Shown in pieces: positions 19,810 through 27,768 of a DNA stretch of 64,000 nucleotides. The notes beneath the pieces were generated by a model, which was given only the letters and a program-made list of their open reading frames with translations, did no database searches and was not told where the DNA came from. The position numbers and the translations under genes were made by a program. Origin of the DNA: Gordonia polyisoprenivorans NBRC 16320 = JCM 10675 (GTDB taxonomy: Bacteria; Actinomycetota; Actinomycetes; Mycobacteriales; Mycobacteriaceae); NCBI RefSeq assembly GCF_000241325.1, contig NZ_BAEI01000054.1, forward strand, positions 62,001 to 126,000, in the 5' to 3' direction. The first letter of the stretch is position 1. Every line of letters begins with the position of its first letter.

Positions 19810-22800
19810 AGCAGGTCCTCCCCGATCAGGTCGTCGAGCTCGTCGGCGTCGATCCCCGCGGTGGTGTGCGCACGGGGTTGCAGGCGGTGCTCGTGTGGTG
19901 GTGTACCGCGCTCCGGATCGCCGCCCGGATCGGTGCCCGCCGATCGGGAGACGATCGACGCGACTGCCGCGAGCCGGGCGACGGTCGGATGGTCGAACAC
20001 GTCGAGAGGGGTGAGACGCACACCTCCGACGGCTGCGCGGGCGACGACGCGAACGGCGGTGAGGCTGTCTCCGCCGAGAACGAAGAAGTCGTCGTCGGCG
20101 CCGACGCCAGCAACCCCGAGCACCTCGCCGACGATCTCGGCGAGGATGCGTTCGGTGTCGGTGACCGGGGCCCGACCCTGACCGGCCAGAGCCTGAAAGT
20201 CCGGTGCGGGCAACGCAGTGCGATCGACCTTGCCGTTGGGGGTCAGCGGGATCGCCTCGAGCACCTGCACGGTGGCCGGGATCATGTAGTCCGGCAGCCG
20301 CCGGGCCAGATGTGATCGCAGCGCCGACGCGTCGATCCCGGATTCTCCGGCGGGGGTCGCGTAGGCCACCAACCGACCGTCACGCTCGACCACGACGGCG
20401 CGCTCGATCGAGTCATGTTCTGCCAGGGCGGTTTCGATGTCACCGAGCTCGACGCGGAAACCGCGGATCTTGACCTGGTGGTCGGTGCGGCCGAGGCATT
20501 CGATCTGCCCCGTGGCCCGGCTGTGTTCCGATGTCCTGCGGCGAGCCAGATCGCCGGTGCGGTACATGCGTGTCCCGGGCGCCCCGAACGGGTCGGCGAG
20601 GAAACGTGTGGCGGTGAGCCCGGCTCGTCGGTGGTATCCGCGGGCCAGTCCGGCGCCACTGAGGTACAGCTCGCCGATCGCGTCGTCGGGGACCGGGCGC
20701 AGGGTGGCGTCGAGGATGCGGACCCCGGTGTTGGCGATGGGCGAGCCGATCACGATCGCGTGTTCATCGACCACCGGTGCGGTGGTCGACCAGATGGTGG
20801 TCTCGGTCGGTCCGTACATGTTGCGTACCGATGCCGCCGCATCGAGCAGGCCGGCGGCAACCCGGGTGGGAAGTGCCTCCCCGCCGACGAGCACGTCGAC
20901 CCCGCGTAGGGCCTCGGCGTGGTCTGAGTCCAACAGCGCCGACCACAACGACGGGGTGGCCTGCATGTGGTCGATGCGGTGGGTGCGCAGCAGCCCCGCG
21001 AGCCGCCCGGGATCGTGGACGTCGTCGGCGTCGGCGAGGACCACCGTCGCGCCCGCGGCAAGGGGGACAAGGGTTTCCAACAGGGCGATGTCGAAGGCGA
21101 TGGTGGTGACCGACAACACCGATCGCCCCGGCCGATAGCCGATCTCGTCGATCATCGCGTCGGTGAAGTTGCGCAGTGCGCCGTGCCCGACGACGACACC
21201 CTTGGGGGTGCCGGTCGAGCCCGAGGTGTAGATCACGTAGGCGGGATCGCCGTCCCGACCGCCGGCACGGCCGGCACGCCGGGTCGACGAGGCGGTGTGC
21301 TCCCGAAGCCGACGGACACTCACCCCGGTGGGGCCCTCCTCGACGACGGCAACCGGGTCGGCATCGGCGAGGGTCGCCGAGATCCGTTCGGCCGGAAAAC
21401 CCGGGTCGAGCGGCAGGAATGCCGCGCCGCTGCGATGGACGGCGAGGAGTGCGAGGACGAGATCCACCCCGCGGGGCAGCGCGACGGCGACGATGTCCTC
21501 GGCATCGAGTGCGCCGAGCTCGTCGGACACCGAGGCGATACGGGTGCGTAGTTCATGATGGTCGATGCGCGCCGCGCCACAGATGAGCGCGATCGCGTCC
21601 GCGGGTTGGGCGGCGATCCGATCGAGCAGAGATGTCGCGCCGATCGGGGTGCGAGTCCTGGCGTCCTCGTCGCGGATTCGGGCCGCGCGGCGCTCGTCGG
21701 CAGCGCCGTCCAGCGAGACCGCGCCGATGCCCACGGTGGGCCCAGAATCGGGGCGCACGGAGTCGATGGTGCGGGCCGCCGCCTCGGCGAATTCGGCTAT
21801 GCTGCCGGCGATCTCGTCGACGCGCCGTGGTGGGTACAGGTCGGCGTCGGCGTCGAGGACCAGTTCGAGATCGCCGTCGAGGTCGGCGGCGGTGATCGCC
21901 ATGTCGACGAGCGGCCCCCGAGCCAGCGACCGCACGTCGGCGACATGCCCGCCGACGGTGACGGTCGCCGAGAACGGCTTGATGTTGAGCGTGGGACCGG
22001 TCGCGCCGTCGACGCCTCGTCGCCGCAGGTCCCGAACGATGTCCTCGCCACGGTATCGGGCGTGGGGGGAGACAGTACGCAGGCGGTCGGTGACCCCGGC
22101 AGCGATCTCGGCGATCGAGCGGTGTGCGGGCGTGTGGACGCGCAACGGAATCACGTTGACCGCCGAACACGCGCAGTTGGCCACGGGGGAGCCGAGCCGG
22201 TTCATCATCGGGAAGCCGAGCACGACGTCGTCGGTGCCCGCGAGCCGCCCGCAGAAGGCGGCGATGACGGCGGTCAGGGTCGACGGATTCCGGGTGAGTG
22301 CTCCGAGCGCGGGAATCACGGTGCGGCGGGTGAGGATTCGCGAGGCGACCCGATGACCGCGCGGGCGGTCCGACAGTGTCAGCGGAGCCGTGATCCCGGT
22401 CAACTGGTCGGCCCAGAACGTGCGGTCATCGGGTCCCGCTGCGTCGAATCCTGGTGCGTCGAATCCTGGTGCGTCGAGTCCATCGGGGAGGTCGGTGACC
22501 GATCGGAGGCGGCGCGGGTCGGCGGGATCGTCATAGAGGTGGCCGATGCGGCGGGTCAGGAGGCCGAGTCCGTAGGCGTCGAGCACCAGATGGTGGGCCA
22601 CGATGAGCAGGGCGATCCGGTCGCCGGCACGCAGGATCTCGACCCGGGCGCAGGGGCCGGTCCGCGGATCGATGGACCCGGTGACGACGGTGCGTGCGTG
22701 TTCGAGTGGCACGTCGGCGTCGGCGTCGGGTCGGAGCTCGACGCGGGTGACCGGCACCGGGTCCCCGAGGACGAAGCGCAGGCCCGAGTCCGTCTCGGAG

Positions 22801-23033
22801 TCGGTGGCGGGGGTGGTCTCGACGAATCGGGCACGGAGCAGATCCGCCTCCGTGACCGCCGCCGCGACGGCGGCGGTCAGCCTGTCGAGTGCGGGCGCGG
22901 AACGGAATTCGACGAGCTGACCGATCGTGAACACCGCAGACGTCCCGACCACCGACTGCGCGGCCCACAGCCCCAGTGCGGCCGCGGACGCGGGGTATGA
23001 AGGCTCGCGGGCGGCGAGATCGAGCTCAAGCAT
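19806..23033 (-). CDS. NRPS 1: C-A(Gly)-T, probable initiation module accepting the aryl cap (1075 aa)
   Basis: First gene of the NRPS operon. Residues ~1-430 are a condensation domain whose active site reads HHLVLDA at 147-153 (Ala for the usual Gly, both His kept). It also has an HARYRGEDI stretch and a following LNIKPF, as in EntF/DhbF starter C domains that take 2,3-dihydroxybenzoyl from an aryl carrier protein. The A domain (~455-960) has YTSGSTGTPKG, AFDIALLE and NMYGPTETTIW, giving the eye-read code DILQLGMIWK, a glycine code. The carrier domain has LGGDS near 985. The last ~35 residues are acidic and may be a docking segment. C-A(Gly)-T matches the first module of the bacillibactin synthetase DhbF. 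The ATG at 23033 has a weak ribosome binding site overlapped by an iron-box-like sequence. The partner aryl carrier gene is divergent and ~175 bp away. Confidence 0.92.
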   Translation of the reverse strand: MLELDLAAREPSYPASAAALGLWAAQSVVGTSAVFTIGQLVEFRSAPALDRLTAAVAAAVTEADLLRARFVETTPATDSETDSGLRFVLGDPVPVTRVELRPDADADVPLEHARTVVTGSIDPRTGPCARVEILRAGDRIALLIVAHHLVLDAYGLGLLTRRIGHLYDDPADPRRLRSVTDLPDGLDAPGFDAPGFDAAGPDDRTFWADQLTGITAPLTLSDRPRGHRVASRILTRRTVIPALGALTRNPSTLTAVIAAFCGRLAGTDDVVLGFPMMNRLGSPVANCACSAVNVIPLRVHTPAHRSIAEIAAGVTDRLRTVSPHARYRGEDIVRDLRRRGVDGATGPTLNIKPFSATVTVGGHVADVRSLARGPLVDMAITAADLDGDLELVLDADADLYPPRRVDEIAGSIAEFAEAAARTIDSVRPDSGPTVGIGAVSLDGAADERRAARIRDEDARTRTPIGATSLLDRIAAQPADAIALICGAARIDHHELRTRIASVSDELGALDAEDIVAVALPRGVDLVLALLAVHRSGAAFLPLDPGFPAERISATLADADPVAVVEEGPTGVSVRRLREHTASSTRRAGRAGGRDGDPAYVIYTSGSTGTPKGVVVGHGALRNFTDAMIDEIGYRPGRSVLSVTTIAFDIALLETLVPLAAGATVVLADADDVHDPGRLAGLLRTHRIDHMQATPSLWSALLDSDHAEALRGVDVLVGGEALPTRVAAGLLDAAASVRNMYGPTETTIWSTTAPVVDEHAIVIGSPIANTGVRILDATLRPVPDDAIGELYLSGAGLARGYHRRAGLTATRFLADPFGAPGTRMYRTGDLARRRTSEHSRATGQIECLGRTDHQVKIRGFRVELGDIETALAEHDSIERAVVVERDGRLVAYATPAGESGIDASALRSHLARRLPDYMIPATVQVLEAIPLTPNGKVDRTALPAPDFQALAGQGRAPVTDTERILAEIVGEVLGVAGVGADDDFFVLGGDSLTAVRVVARAAVGGVRLTPLDVFDHPTVARLAAVASIVSRSAGTDPGGDPERGTPPHEHRLQPRAHTTAGIDADELDDLIGEDLL
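22441..22485 (-). repeat. Three in-frame 15-bp repeats in NRPS 1
   Basis: Two identical 15-bp units and one diverged unit encode DAPGF, DAPGF and a third related unit in the condensation domain, between the HHLVLDA site and the middle of the domain. Confidence 0.75.
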
Positions 23034-23034
23034 G

Positions 23035-23053
23035 ATAGGAGAGCCTACCCTTG
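23035..23053 (-). promoter_or_regulatory. IdeR-like iron box over the NRPS leader
   Basis: On the minus strand the 19-mer CAAGGGTAGGCTCTCCTAT matches 13 of 19 positions of the IdeR/DtxR consensus TTAGGTTAGGCTAACCTAA. It covers the ribosome binding region of NRPS 1. An adjoining perfect inverted repeat, CCTTGC-TTAG-GCAAGG (23049-23064), may be part of the same operator. Weaker than the other two boxes. Confidence 0.45.
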
Positions 23054-23103
23054 CTTAGGCAAGGATCATCACACGGGACGCCGACTCCGAGCGCGGGCGT
23101 AAA

Positions 23104-23122
23104 TTAGGCCAGGCTAAGCTAC
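23104..23122 (+). promoter_or_regulatory. IdeR-type iron box in the NRPS / aryl-carrier divergent promoter
   Basis: TTAGGCCAGGCTAAGCTAC matches 15 of 19 positions of the IdeR/DmdR consensus. It lies between the divergent NRPS operon and the aryl carrier-halogenase pair, where Fe-IdeR binding would repress both when iron is plentiful. Confidence 0.75.
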
Positions 23123-23208
23123 TGTGGCGACCGCGGACGGTGCCTCGCTCACCGTACCGACCCACGATCCCACCGCATCCGGTGGCCGTACGAAGTGAGG
23201 ATCTGCCC

Positions 23209-23460
23209 ATGGCATCTGTGGATGCAGTTGTGACCCGCGACCGGATCATCGGCGACATCGCCGAGATCCTCGATGTTCCCGCCACCGAGATCACCGACGA
23301 CACCAACGTTCTCGACATCGGCCTGGATTCGGTGCGATTGATGTCGCTGATCGAGCGGTGGCGCGCCGCAGGTGCGGTACGCGCCGATCTGGTGTCCTTG
23401 GCCGCCGATCCGGTGGTCGGTTCCTGGGTACGTGAACTGTCGATGGAGCAGGCCCGATGA
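23209..23460 (+). CDS. Stand-alone aryl carrier protein (ArCP), 83 aa
   Basis: Small acyl carrier protein with the 4'-phosphopantetheine site in IGLDSVRLM (Ser41), followed by SLIERWRAAG. This is the signature of the aryl carrier domain of EntB/DhbB (GLDSVRMM...RWR) rather than of fatty acid ACPs. Its job would be to hold 2,3-dihydroxybenzoate or salicylate as a thioester and hand it to the EntF-type condensation domains. In most pathways ArCP is fused to an isochorismatase; here it is free. I chose the ATG at 23209 because AGGATC lies upstream and the in-frame extension to 23140 has no homology. The stop overlaps the halogenase start (ATGA), so the two proteins should be made together. Confidence 0.88.
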   Translation: MASVDAVVTRDRIIGDIAEILDVPATEITDDTNVLDIGLDSVRLMSLIERWRAAGAVRADLVSLAADPVVGSWVRELSMEQAR

Positions 23461-24968
23461 GCGAGGTCACGACCGAGAGCGTCGACGTCGTCGTCGTCGG
23501 TGGCGGTCCGGGTGGGTCGACCACCGCCACGTTGCTGGCCAAGAGCGGCCGCCGCGTGATCCAGATCGAGAAGGAGACCTTCCCGCGGTATCAGATCGGG
23601 GAGTCGTTGTTGCCCTCCACGATTCACGGGGTGTGCAAGCTGCTGGGCTGCTATGAGAAGGTCCGCGACGCCGGCTTCATGCACAAGCGCGGCGGCAGCT
23701 TCCGGTGGGGCACCAACCCGGTGCCATGGAACTTCCTGTTCGCGATCTCCCCGGAATTCGCCGGCGAGGGCTCCTACGCCTACCAGGTTGAGCGGATGAA
23801 ATTCGATCACATCCTGCTGGAGAACTCGGCCGAGAACGGCGTCGACGTTCGGCAGAACTGCCGCGTGAACGGCGTCGACACCGATGAGACGGGTCGGGTG
23901 ACCGGGGTGCGCTACCTCGACGCCGACCGCGTCGAACACCACGTGCGGGCCCGGTTCGTCGTCGATGCCTCCGGCAACACGACCCGACTGTCCTCGCGCG
24001 CGGGCGGCGAACGCGTGTACTCCGAGTTCTTCCAGAACGTCGCGGTCTTCGGGTATTTCGAAGGCGGCAAACGATTCTCGGCGCCCGATGCGGGCAACAT
24101 CCTCTGCGCGGCGTTCGACGAGGGCTGGATCTGGTACATCCCCCTGTCGGACACGCTCACCAGCGTCGGGGTGGTCGTCGCGAAGGACAAGGCGCAGCAT
24201 GTGCTCAACGCGCAGGAACAGACCTTGCAGCACTACATCGACCGGTGCGAGATCGTTCGCGACATGCTCGCCGATGCCACGCGGGTGACCGAGGGCACCT
24301 ACGGCGAGATCCGGATCCGCAAGGATTACTCGTATGCCAATACCCGCTTCTGGGGCAACGGCATGGTGCTCGTCGGCGACGCCGCATGCTTCATCGATCC
24401 GGTGTTCTCAACCGGGGTGCATCTCGCGACGTATTCCGGTGTGCTGGCGGCACGTTCGATCAACAGCGTGCTCGACGGCACGATGTCCGAGGAGCGTGCC
24501 TTCGGCGAGTTCGAGGGCCGCTACCGCCGCGAGTACGCCGTGTTCTACGAATTCCTCTCGGCCTTCTACGACATGGAGCAGTCCGAGGACTCGTACTTCT
24601 GGAAGGCGCGCAAAGTCACCAACTTCGACCGCAACGACATGACGGCCTTCGTCTCCCTCGTTGCCGGTGGCTACTCGGGTGAGAACGCACTGACCGACCC
24701 GTCGTCGATCGTCTCGCGATTCCGCCGGTCCTCCGACGCACTGACCGAGGCCGCCCGAGCCACCGGCGGTATGGACACCGACTCCGGCCAGCGGATGGGG
24801 CACATGTTCGGTGCGCCGGTGGTGCGTGAGGTAATGGAGGAGATGAACGCCCTGCAGGCACGGGGCGCGGTCGGCGACCGCGCGACCGAACCGCCGCTGC
24901 TCGAGGGCGGTCTGGTGCCCTCGGCCGACGGACTCGCGTGGGCCGAACCGGTACAGATCGCGGTCTGA
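23457..24968 (+). CDS. Flavin-dependent halogenase, probably acting on the carrier-bound aryl acid (503 aa)
   Basis: FADH2-dependent halogenase. The FAD site is GGGPGG (15-20); the halogenase motif WxWxIP is WIWYIP (224-229); the catalytic lysine is probably K77 in FMHKRGG; FIDPVFSTG (312-320) fits the FxxPxxSxG motif. Having both WxWxIP and the lysine argues against a plain monooxygenase. The sequence resembles halogenases of phenolic or carrier-bound substrates more than free-tryptophan halogenases. The 4-nt overlap with the aryl carrier gene suggests that the aryl-S-ArCP or its product is the substrate, for example dihydroxybenzoate; that is inference. A flavin reductase is needed but none lies nearby. 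It converges on the isochorismate synthase gene 28 nt away. Confidence 0.85.
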   Translation: MSEVTTESVDVVVVGGGPGGSTTATLLAKSGRRVIQIEKETFPRYQIGESLLPSTIHGVCKLLGCYEKVRDAGFMHKRGGSFRWGTNPVPWNFLFAISPEFAGEGSYAYQVERMKFDHILLENSAENGVDVRQNCRVNGVDTDETGRVTGVRYLDADRVEHHVRARFVVDASGNTTRLSSRAGGERVYSEFFQNVAVFGYFEGGKRFSAPDAGNILCAAFDEGWIWYIPLSDTLTSVGVVVAKDKAQHVLNAQEQTLQHYIDRCEIVRDMLADATRVTEGTYGEIRIRKDYSYANTRFWGNGMVLVGDAACFIDPVFSTGVHLATYSGVLAARSINSVLDGTMSEERAFGEFEGRYRREYAVFYEFLSAFYDMEQSEDSYFWKARKVTNFDRNDMTAFVSLVAGGYSGENALTDPSSIVSRFRRSSDALTEAARATGGMDTDSGQRMGHMFGAPVVREVMEEMNALQARGAVGDRATEPPLLEGGLVPSADGLAWAEPVQIAV

Positions 24969-24996
24969 CCGGCCGCTCGCCCGCCGTCCCGACGGC

Positions 24997-26274
24997 TCAG
25001 CGGATACCGAGGGCGGCGAGGATCGTCGCGAACTTGGCGTCGGTCTCGGCGAGTTCGGTGTCCGGGTCGGAGTCGGCGACGATGCCGCCTCCGGCCCACG
25101 TGGTGATCTCCCGGCCGCCGGGAGCGATCTCGGCGCAGCGGATCGCGACCATCCACTCACCGTCACCGGCGACGATGGTGCCGTCGCGACCGCGTGTCGG
25201 GGCGCCGGCCCACCCGATCGCCCCGGCGTAGAAGCCCCGCCGGCCTTCGGTCGCGACGATGTGATCGCGGGCCAGGTCGGTGGGAGTGCCGCAGATTGCC
25301 GGAGTCGGATGGACGGCCATGGCGAGATCGAGGGCCGTGGTCGACGGGTCGGCGATCTCACCGCGGATCGGGGTGCCCAGATGCCACATCGTCGGCGTCG
25401 TCATGAGCTCGGGTTCGTCGGGCACGTCGAGCGTGCGGCACAACGGGGCGAGCGCCGCCCGCAAGGCATCGACGACGAATCGGTGTTCGGTGCGATCCTT
25501 CGTCGAATTCGCCAGTGCCCGACCCTGTTCGGCGTCGAGCCGGGAATCGGTCAGGCGTGCCGACGAACCTGCGAGCGGATAGGCCGACACGATGTTGCCG
25601 CGTTTGCGGATCAACACCTCCGGGCTGGCGCCGACCAGTTGGGAGAGCGAACCCGATGTCGGACCGGGAAGGTCGGTGACGAACACCGATCCCCGCGGAT
25701 CGATGGTACGGAGTCGCGCGGCCACTTCCCACCCGGTCACCGGCACCGCGGAATGGACCGTCAGGGCGCGTGCGAGCACCACCTTCGCCAGCGCGTCATG
25801 GGGGTCGGCGAGCCGGTCGATCGCCGTCGCGATCCGGCGACGATGGTCGGCCGGCGACGGCACGGCGGCCACGATGCGGGACTGAGCCACCGGTCGCCCG
25901 GCGCGGTGGTCACCGAGGGCGACCGTCTGCGGAATCCACCGACCGTGGTGCAGTTCGATCCGGTCGGGCGCGATGAGTGACACCTGCTCACGGATATCGA
26001 AGGGCACGGCTCCGACCACTGCGGTCACCGCACCGTCGCGCAGCGCGGAGGCGGCCGCCTCCGCGCTGCGGTACACGGTGCTCCTCCCCATGCCGATCAC
26101 GTGGTAGGTGTTGCGGCACAACAGAAAATGTGCGTCATCGGCGGTACCGGACAGCGCGGTCGCGGTGCCGAGGGCGTCGGGAGTGTGGTCGGCCGACGTC
26201 GGCGATGAGATCATCTCGCGTGTTCTCCGATCGGGATGGGTGAACGGTCGATCTGTGGCGATCGGGGTGGTCAC
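24997..26274 (-). CDS. Isochorismate synthase, EntC/DhbC type
   Basis: Converts chorismate to isochorismate, the first committed step to 2,3-dihydroxybenzoate (or salicylate). The C-terminal chorismate-binding domain has STKDRTEH, MWHLGTPIRGE, HPTPAICGTP, DGEWMVAIRCAE and AGGGIV, a set diagnostic of EntC/DhbC/MenF rather than anthranilate synthase. The form of these motifs fits siderophore isochorismate synthases better than bifunctional salicylate synthases of the MbtI type. The GTG at 26274 gives 425 aa. An ATG at 26214 (405 aa) has a better ribosome binding site, GGAGAA, and may be the real start. The promoter region is shared with the ornithine hydroxylase and has an iron box. The enzymes for the next two steps (isochorismatase, dehydrogenase) are not in the window. 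Confidence 0.88.
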   Translation of the reverse strand: MTTPIATDRPFTHPDRRTREMISSPTSADHTPDALGTATALSGTADDAHFLLCRNTYHVIGMGRSTVYRSAEAAASALRDGAVTAVVGAVPFDIREQVSLIAPDRIELHHGRWIPQTVALGDHRAGRPVAQSRIVAAVPSPADHRRRIATAIDRLADPHDALAKVVLARALTVHSAVPVTGWEVAARLRTIDPRGSVFVTDLPGPTSGSLSQLVGASPEVLIRKRGNIVSAYPLAGSSARLTDSRLDAEQGRALANSTKDRTEHRFVVDALRAALAPLCRTLDVPDEPELMTTPTMWHLGTPIRGEIADPSTTALDLAMAVHPTPAICGTPTDLARDHIVATEGRRGFYAGAIGWAGAPTRGRDGTIVAGDGEWMVAIRCAEIAPGGREITTWAGGGIVADSDPDTELAETDAKFATILAALGIR

Positions 26275-26310
26275 CGGGCATGACGCGTCCGATTAACGGG
26301 CGCCTGGAGA

Positions 26311-26329
26311 TTAGGTTAGACTTACCTTC
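26311..26329 (+). promoter_or_regulatory. IdeR-type iron box between isochorismate synthase and ornithine hydroxylase genes
   Basis: TTAGGTTAGACTTACCTTC matches 15 of 19 positions of the IdeR/DtxR consensus, with a perfect left half. It sits centrally in the divergent promoter region and would put both genes under iron repression. Confidence 0.85.
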
Positions 26330-26454
26330 TGAACGTCGGCAAAGGTGCCACCGGATGGCGCCGATCGGCGCGCCTGACCGGACCCGATATCCCCGGGCCC
26401 GGGTCCGACAGCCCCGAGTCCCACAGCCCCGGCGAGGGAGTAGAGGAGTAGCGC

Positions 26455-27741
26455 GTGTGCAGTGAGCACCTTTCCACGGTGGACCTCGTCGGCATCGGGT
26501 TCGGTCCGTCGAATCTGGCGCTGGCCATCGCTCTCGAGGAGCACAATCGCACTGCCGCAACGCCGATCACCGCGCAGTTCTTCGAGCGACGCGATCGATT
26601 CCAATGGCATCCCGGGATGCTGCTGCCGGGCGCCACCATGCAGGTGTCGTTTCTCAAAGATCTGGCCACACAACGGAATACGGCCAGCGACTACACGTTC
26701 TTGAAGTATCTTGCCGAGCGGGACCGGCTGACCGACTTCATCAACCTGCAGACCTTCTTCCCGCTGCGCTCGGAGTTCCACGACTATCTGCAGTGGGCAG
26801 CGGCGCGAGTGTCGATACCCGTGCAGTTTTCGTCCGAGGTCACCTCGGTGCGTTGGCACGACGGCGCCTTCGAGGTGAGGACCCCGACGGCCGCGTGTCG
26901 CGCCCGACATCTGGTGCTCGGCGGTGGAATACGCGCCAAGCTGCCCGCTGGCGTGGTCGCCGGTCGACGGGTCTTCCACAATCACGACGTACTCGATCGC
27001 TTCGCCGAGCTACCCGAGAGCACTCACGGAGCGTTCGCGGTGATCGGTGCCGGTCAGAGCGCCGCCGAGGTGACCGCGTTCCTGCATCAGGAAACCGACG
27101 CGCAGGTGCATGCCGTCTTCGCCAAATACGGTTACACCCCGGCCGATGACAGCCCCTACGCCAATCGGATCTTCGATCCCGGTGCCGTCGACGACTACTT
27201 CGCGGCGCAACCCGCCTGGCGTGAGCGCATCCTGACCTACCACCGCGGCACCAACTACTCGGCCGTCGATCCGGAACTCATCAACGAGCTGTATCGACGC
27301 GAATACACCGAACGGGTCGACGGGCACCGACGGTTGTTCGTCCACGGTTGCACCGAGGTACTCGACGTCGTCGAGACCGACGACGCGGCCCGTCTGCGGG
27401 TGGTGAACCGGATGAACGGTGAGGAGCTCGAGATCCTTTGTGATGCCGTGGTATTCGCCACCGGCTTCGAACCGACACCGATCGGTGACATGCTCGGCGA
27501 CCTCGGCCGGTTCTGCCATGCCGATGTCCATGGGCGACCGGTGCTCGACCGACACTATCGGCTGCGCACCGATCCCGAGGTGACCGGCGCCATCTACGTG
27601 CAGGGCAACTCCGAGCACACCCACGGGCTGACCGCGACCCTGCTGTCCAACGTCGCGGTCCGCTCCGGGGAGATCGTCGAATCGCTGTCCGCACGCGTGG
27701 ATGCGGTGAACGGAACGGGGCGCCGGGCCGCGGTTCTGTAG
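26455..27741 (+). CDS. L-ornithine N5-monooxygenase (siderophore hydroxamate formation)
   Basis: Flavoprotein that hydroxylates the side-chain amine of ornithine (or lysine) with NADPH and O2, making the hydroxamate precursor. Visible features are the FAD site GIGFGPSN near the N terminus, the family stretch MQVSFLKDLATQRN, the NADPH site IGAGQSAAE (~190), NYSAVDPELIN, and the C-terminal HGLTATLLSNVAVR. The 428-residue length fits SidA/PvdA/CchB. Ornithine is preferred over lysine because an A domain in NRPS 3 has a hydroxy-ornithine code; family similarity alone would not decide. The GTG start at 26455 follows AGGAG. It is transcribed away from the isochorismate synthase gene with an iron box between them. 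Confidence 0.9.
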   Translation: MCSEHLSTVDLVGIGFGPSNLALAIALEEHNRTAATPITAQFFERRDRFQWHPGMLLPGATMQVSFLKDLATQRNTASDYTFLKYLAERDRLTDFINLQTFFPLRSEFHDYLQWAAARVSIPVQFSSEVTSVRWHDGAFEVRTPTAACRARHLVLGGGIRAKLPAGVVAGRRVFHNHDVLDRFAELPESTHGAFAVIGAGQSAAEVTAFLHQETDAQVHAVFAKYGYTPADDSPYANRIFDPGAVDDYFAAQPAWRERILTYHRGTNYSAVDPELINELYRREYTERVDGHRRLFVHGCTEVLDVVETDDAARLRVVNRMNGEELEILCDAVVFATGFEPTPIGDMLGDLGRFCHADVHGRPVLDRHYRLRTDPEVTGAIYVQGNSEHTHGLTATLLSNVAVRSGEIVESLSARVDAVNGTGRRAAVL

Positions 27742-27768
27742 TTCGCTGCGCGGATCGGCGGATCCTGC

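Noticed and set aside
23457..24968. Geranylgeranyl reductase or ordinary aromatic hydroxylase as alternative for the halogenase
   Set aside because: WIWYIP plus the lysine at 77 and FIDPVFSTG form the halogenase set; plain hydroxylases lack WxWxIP.
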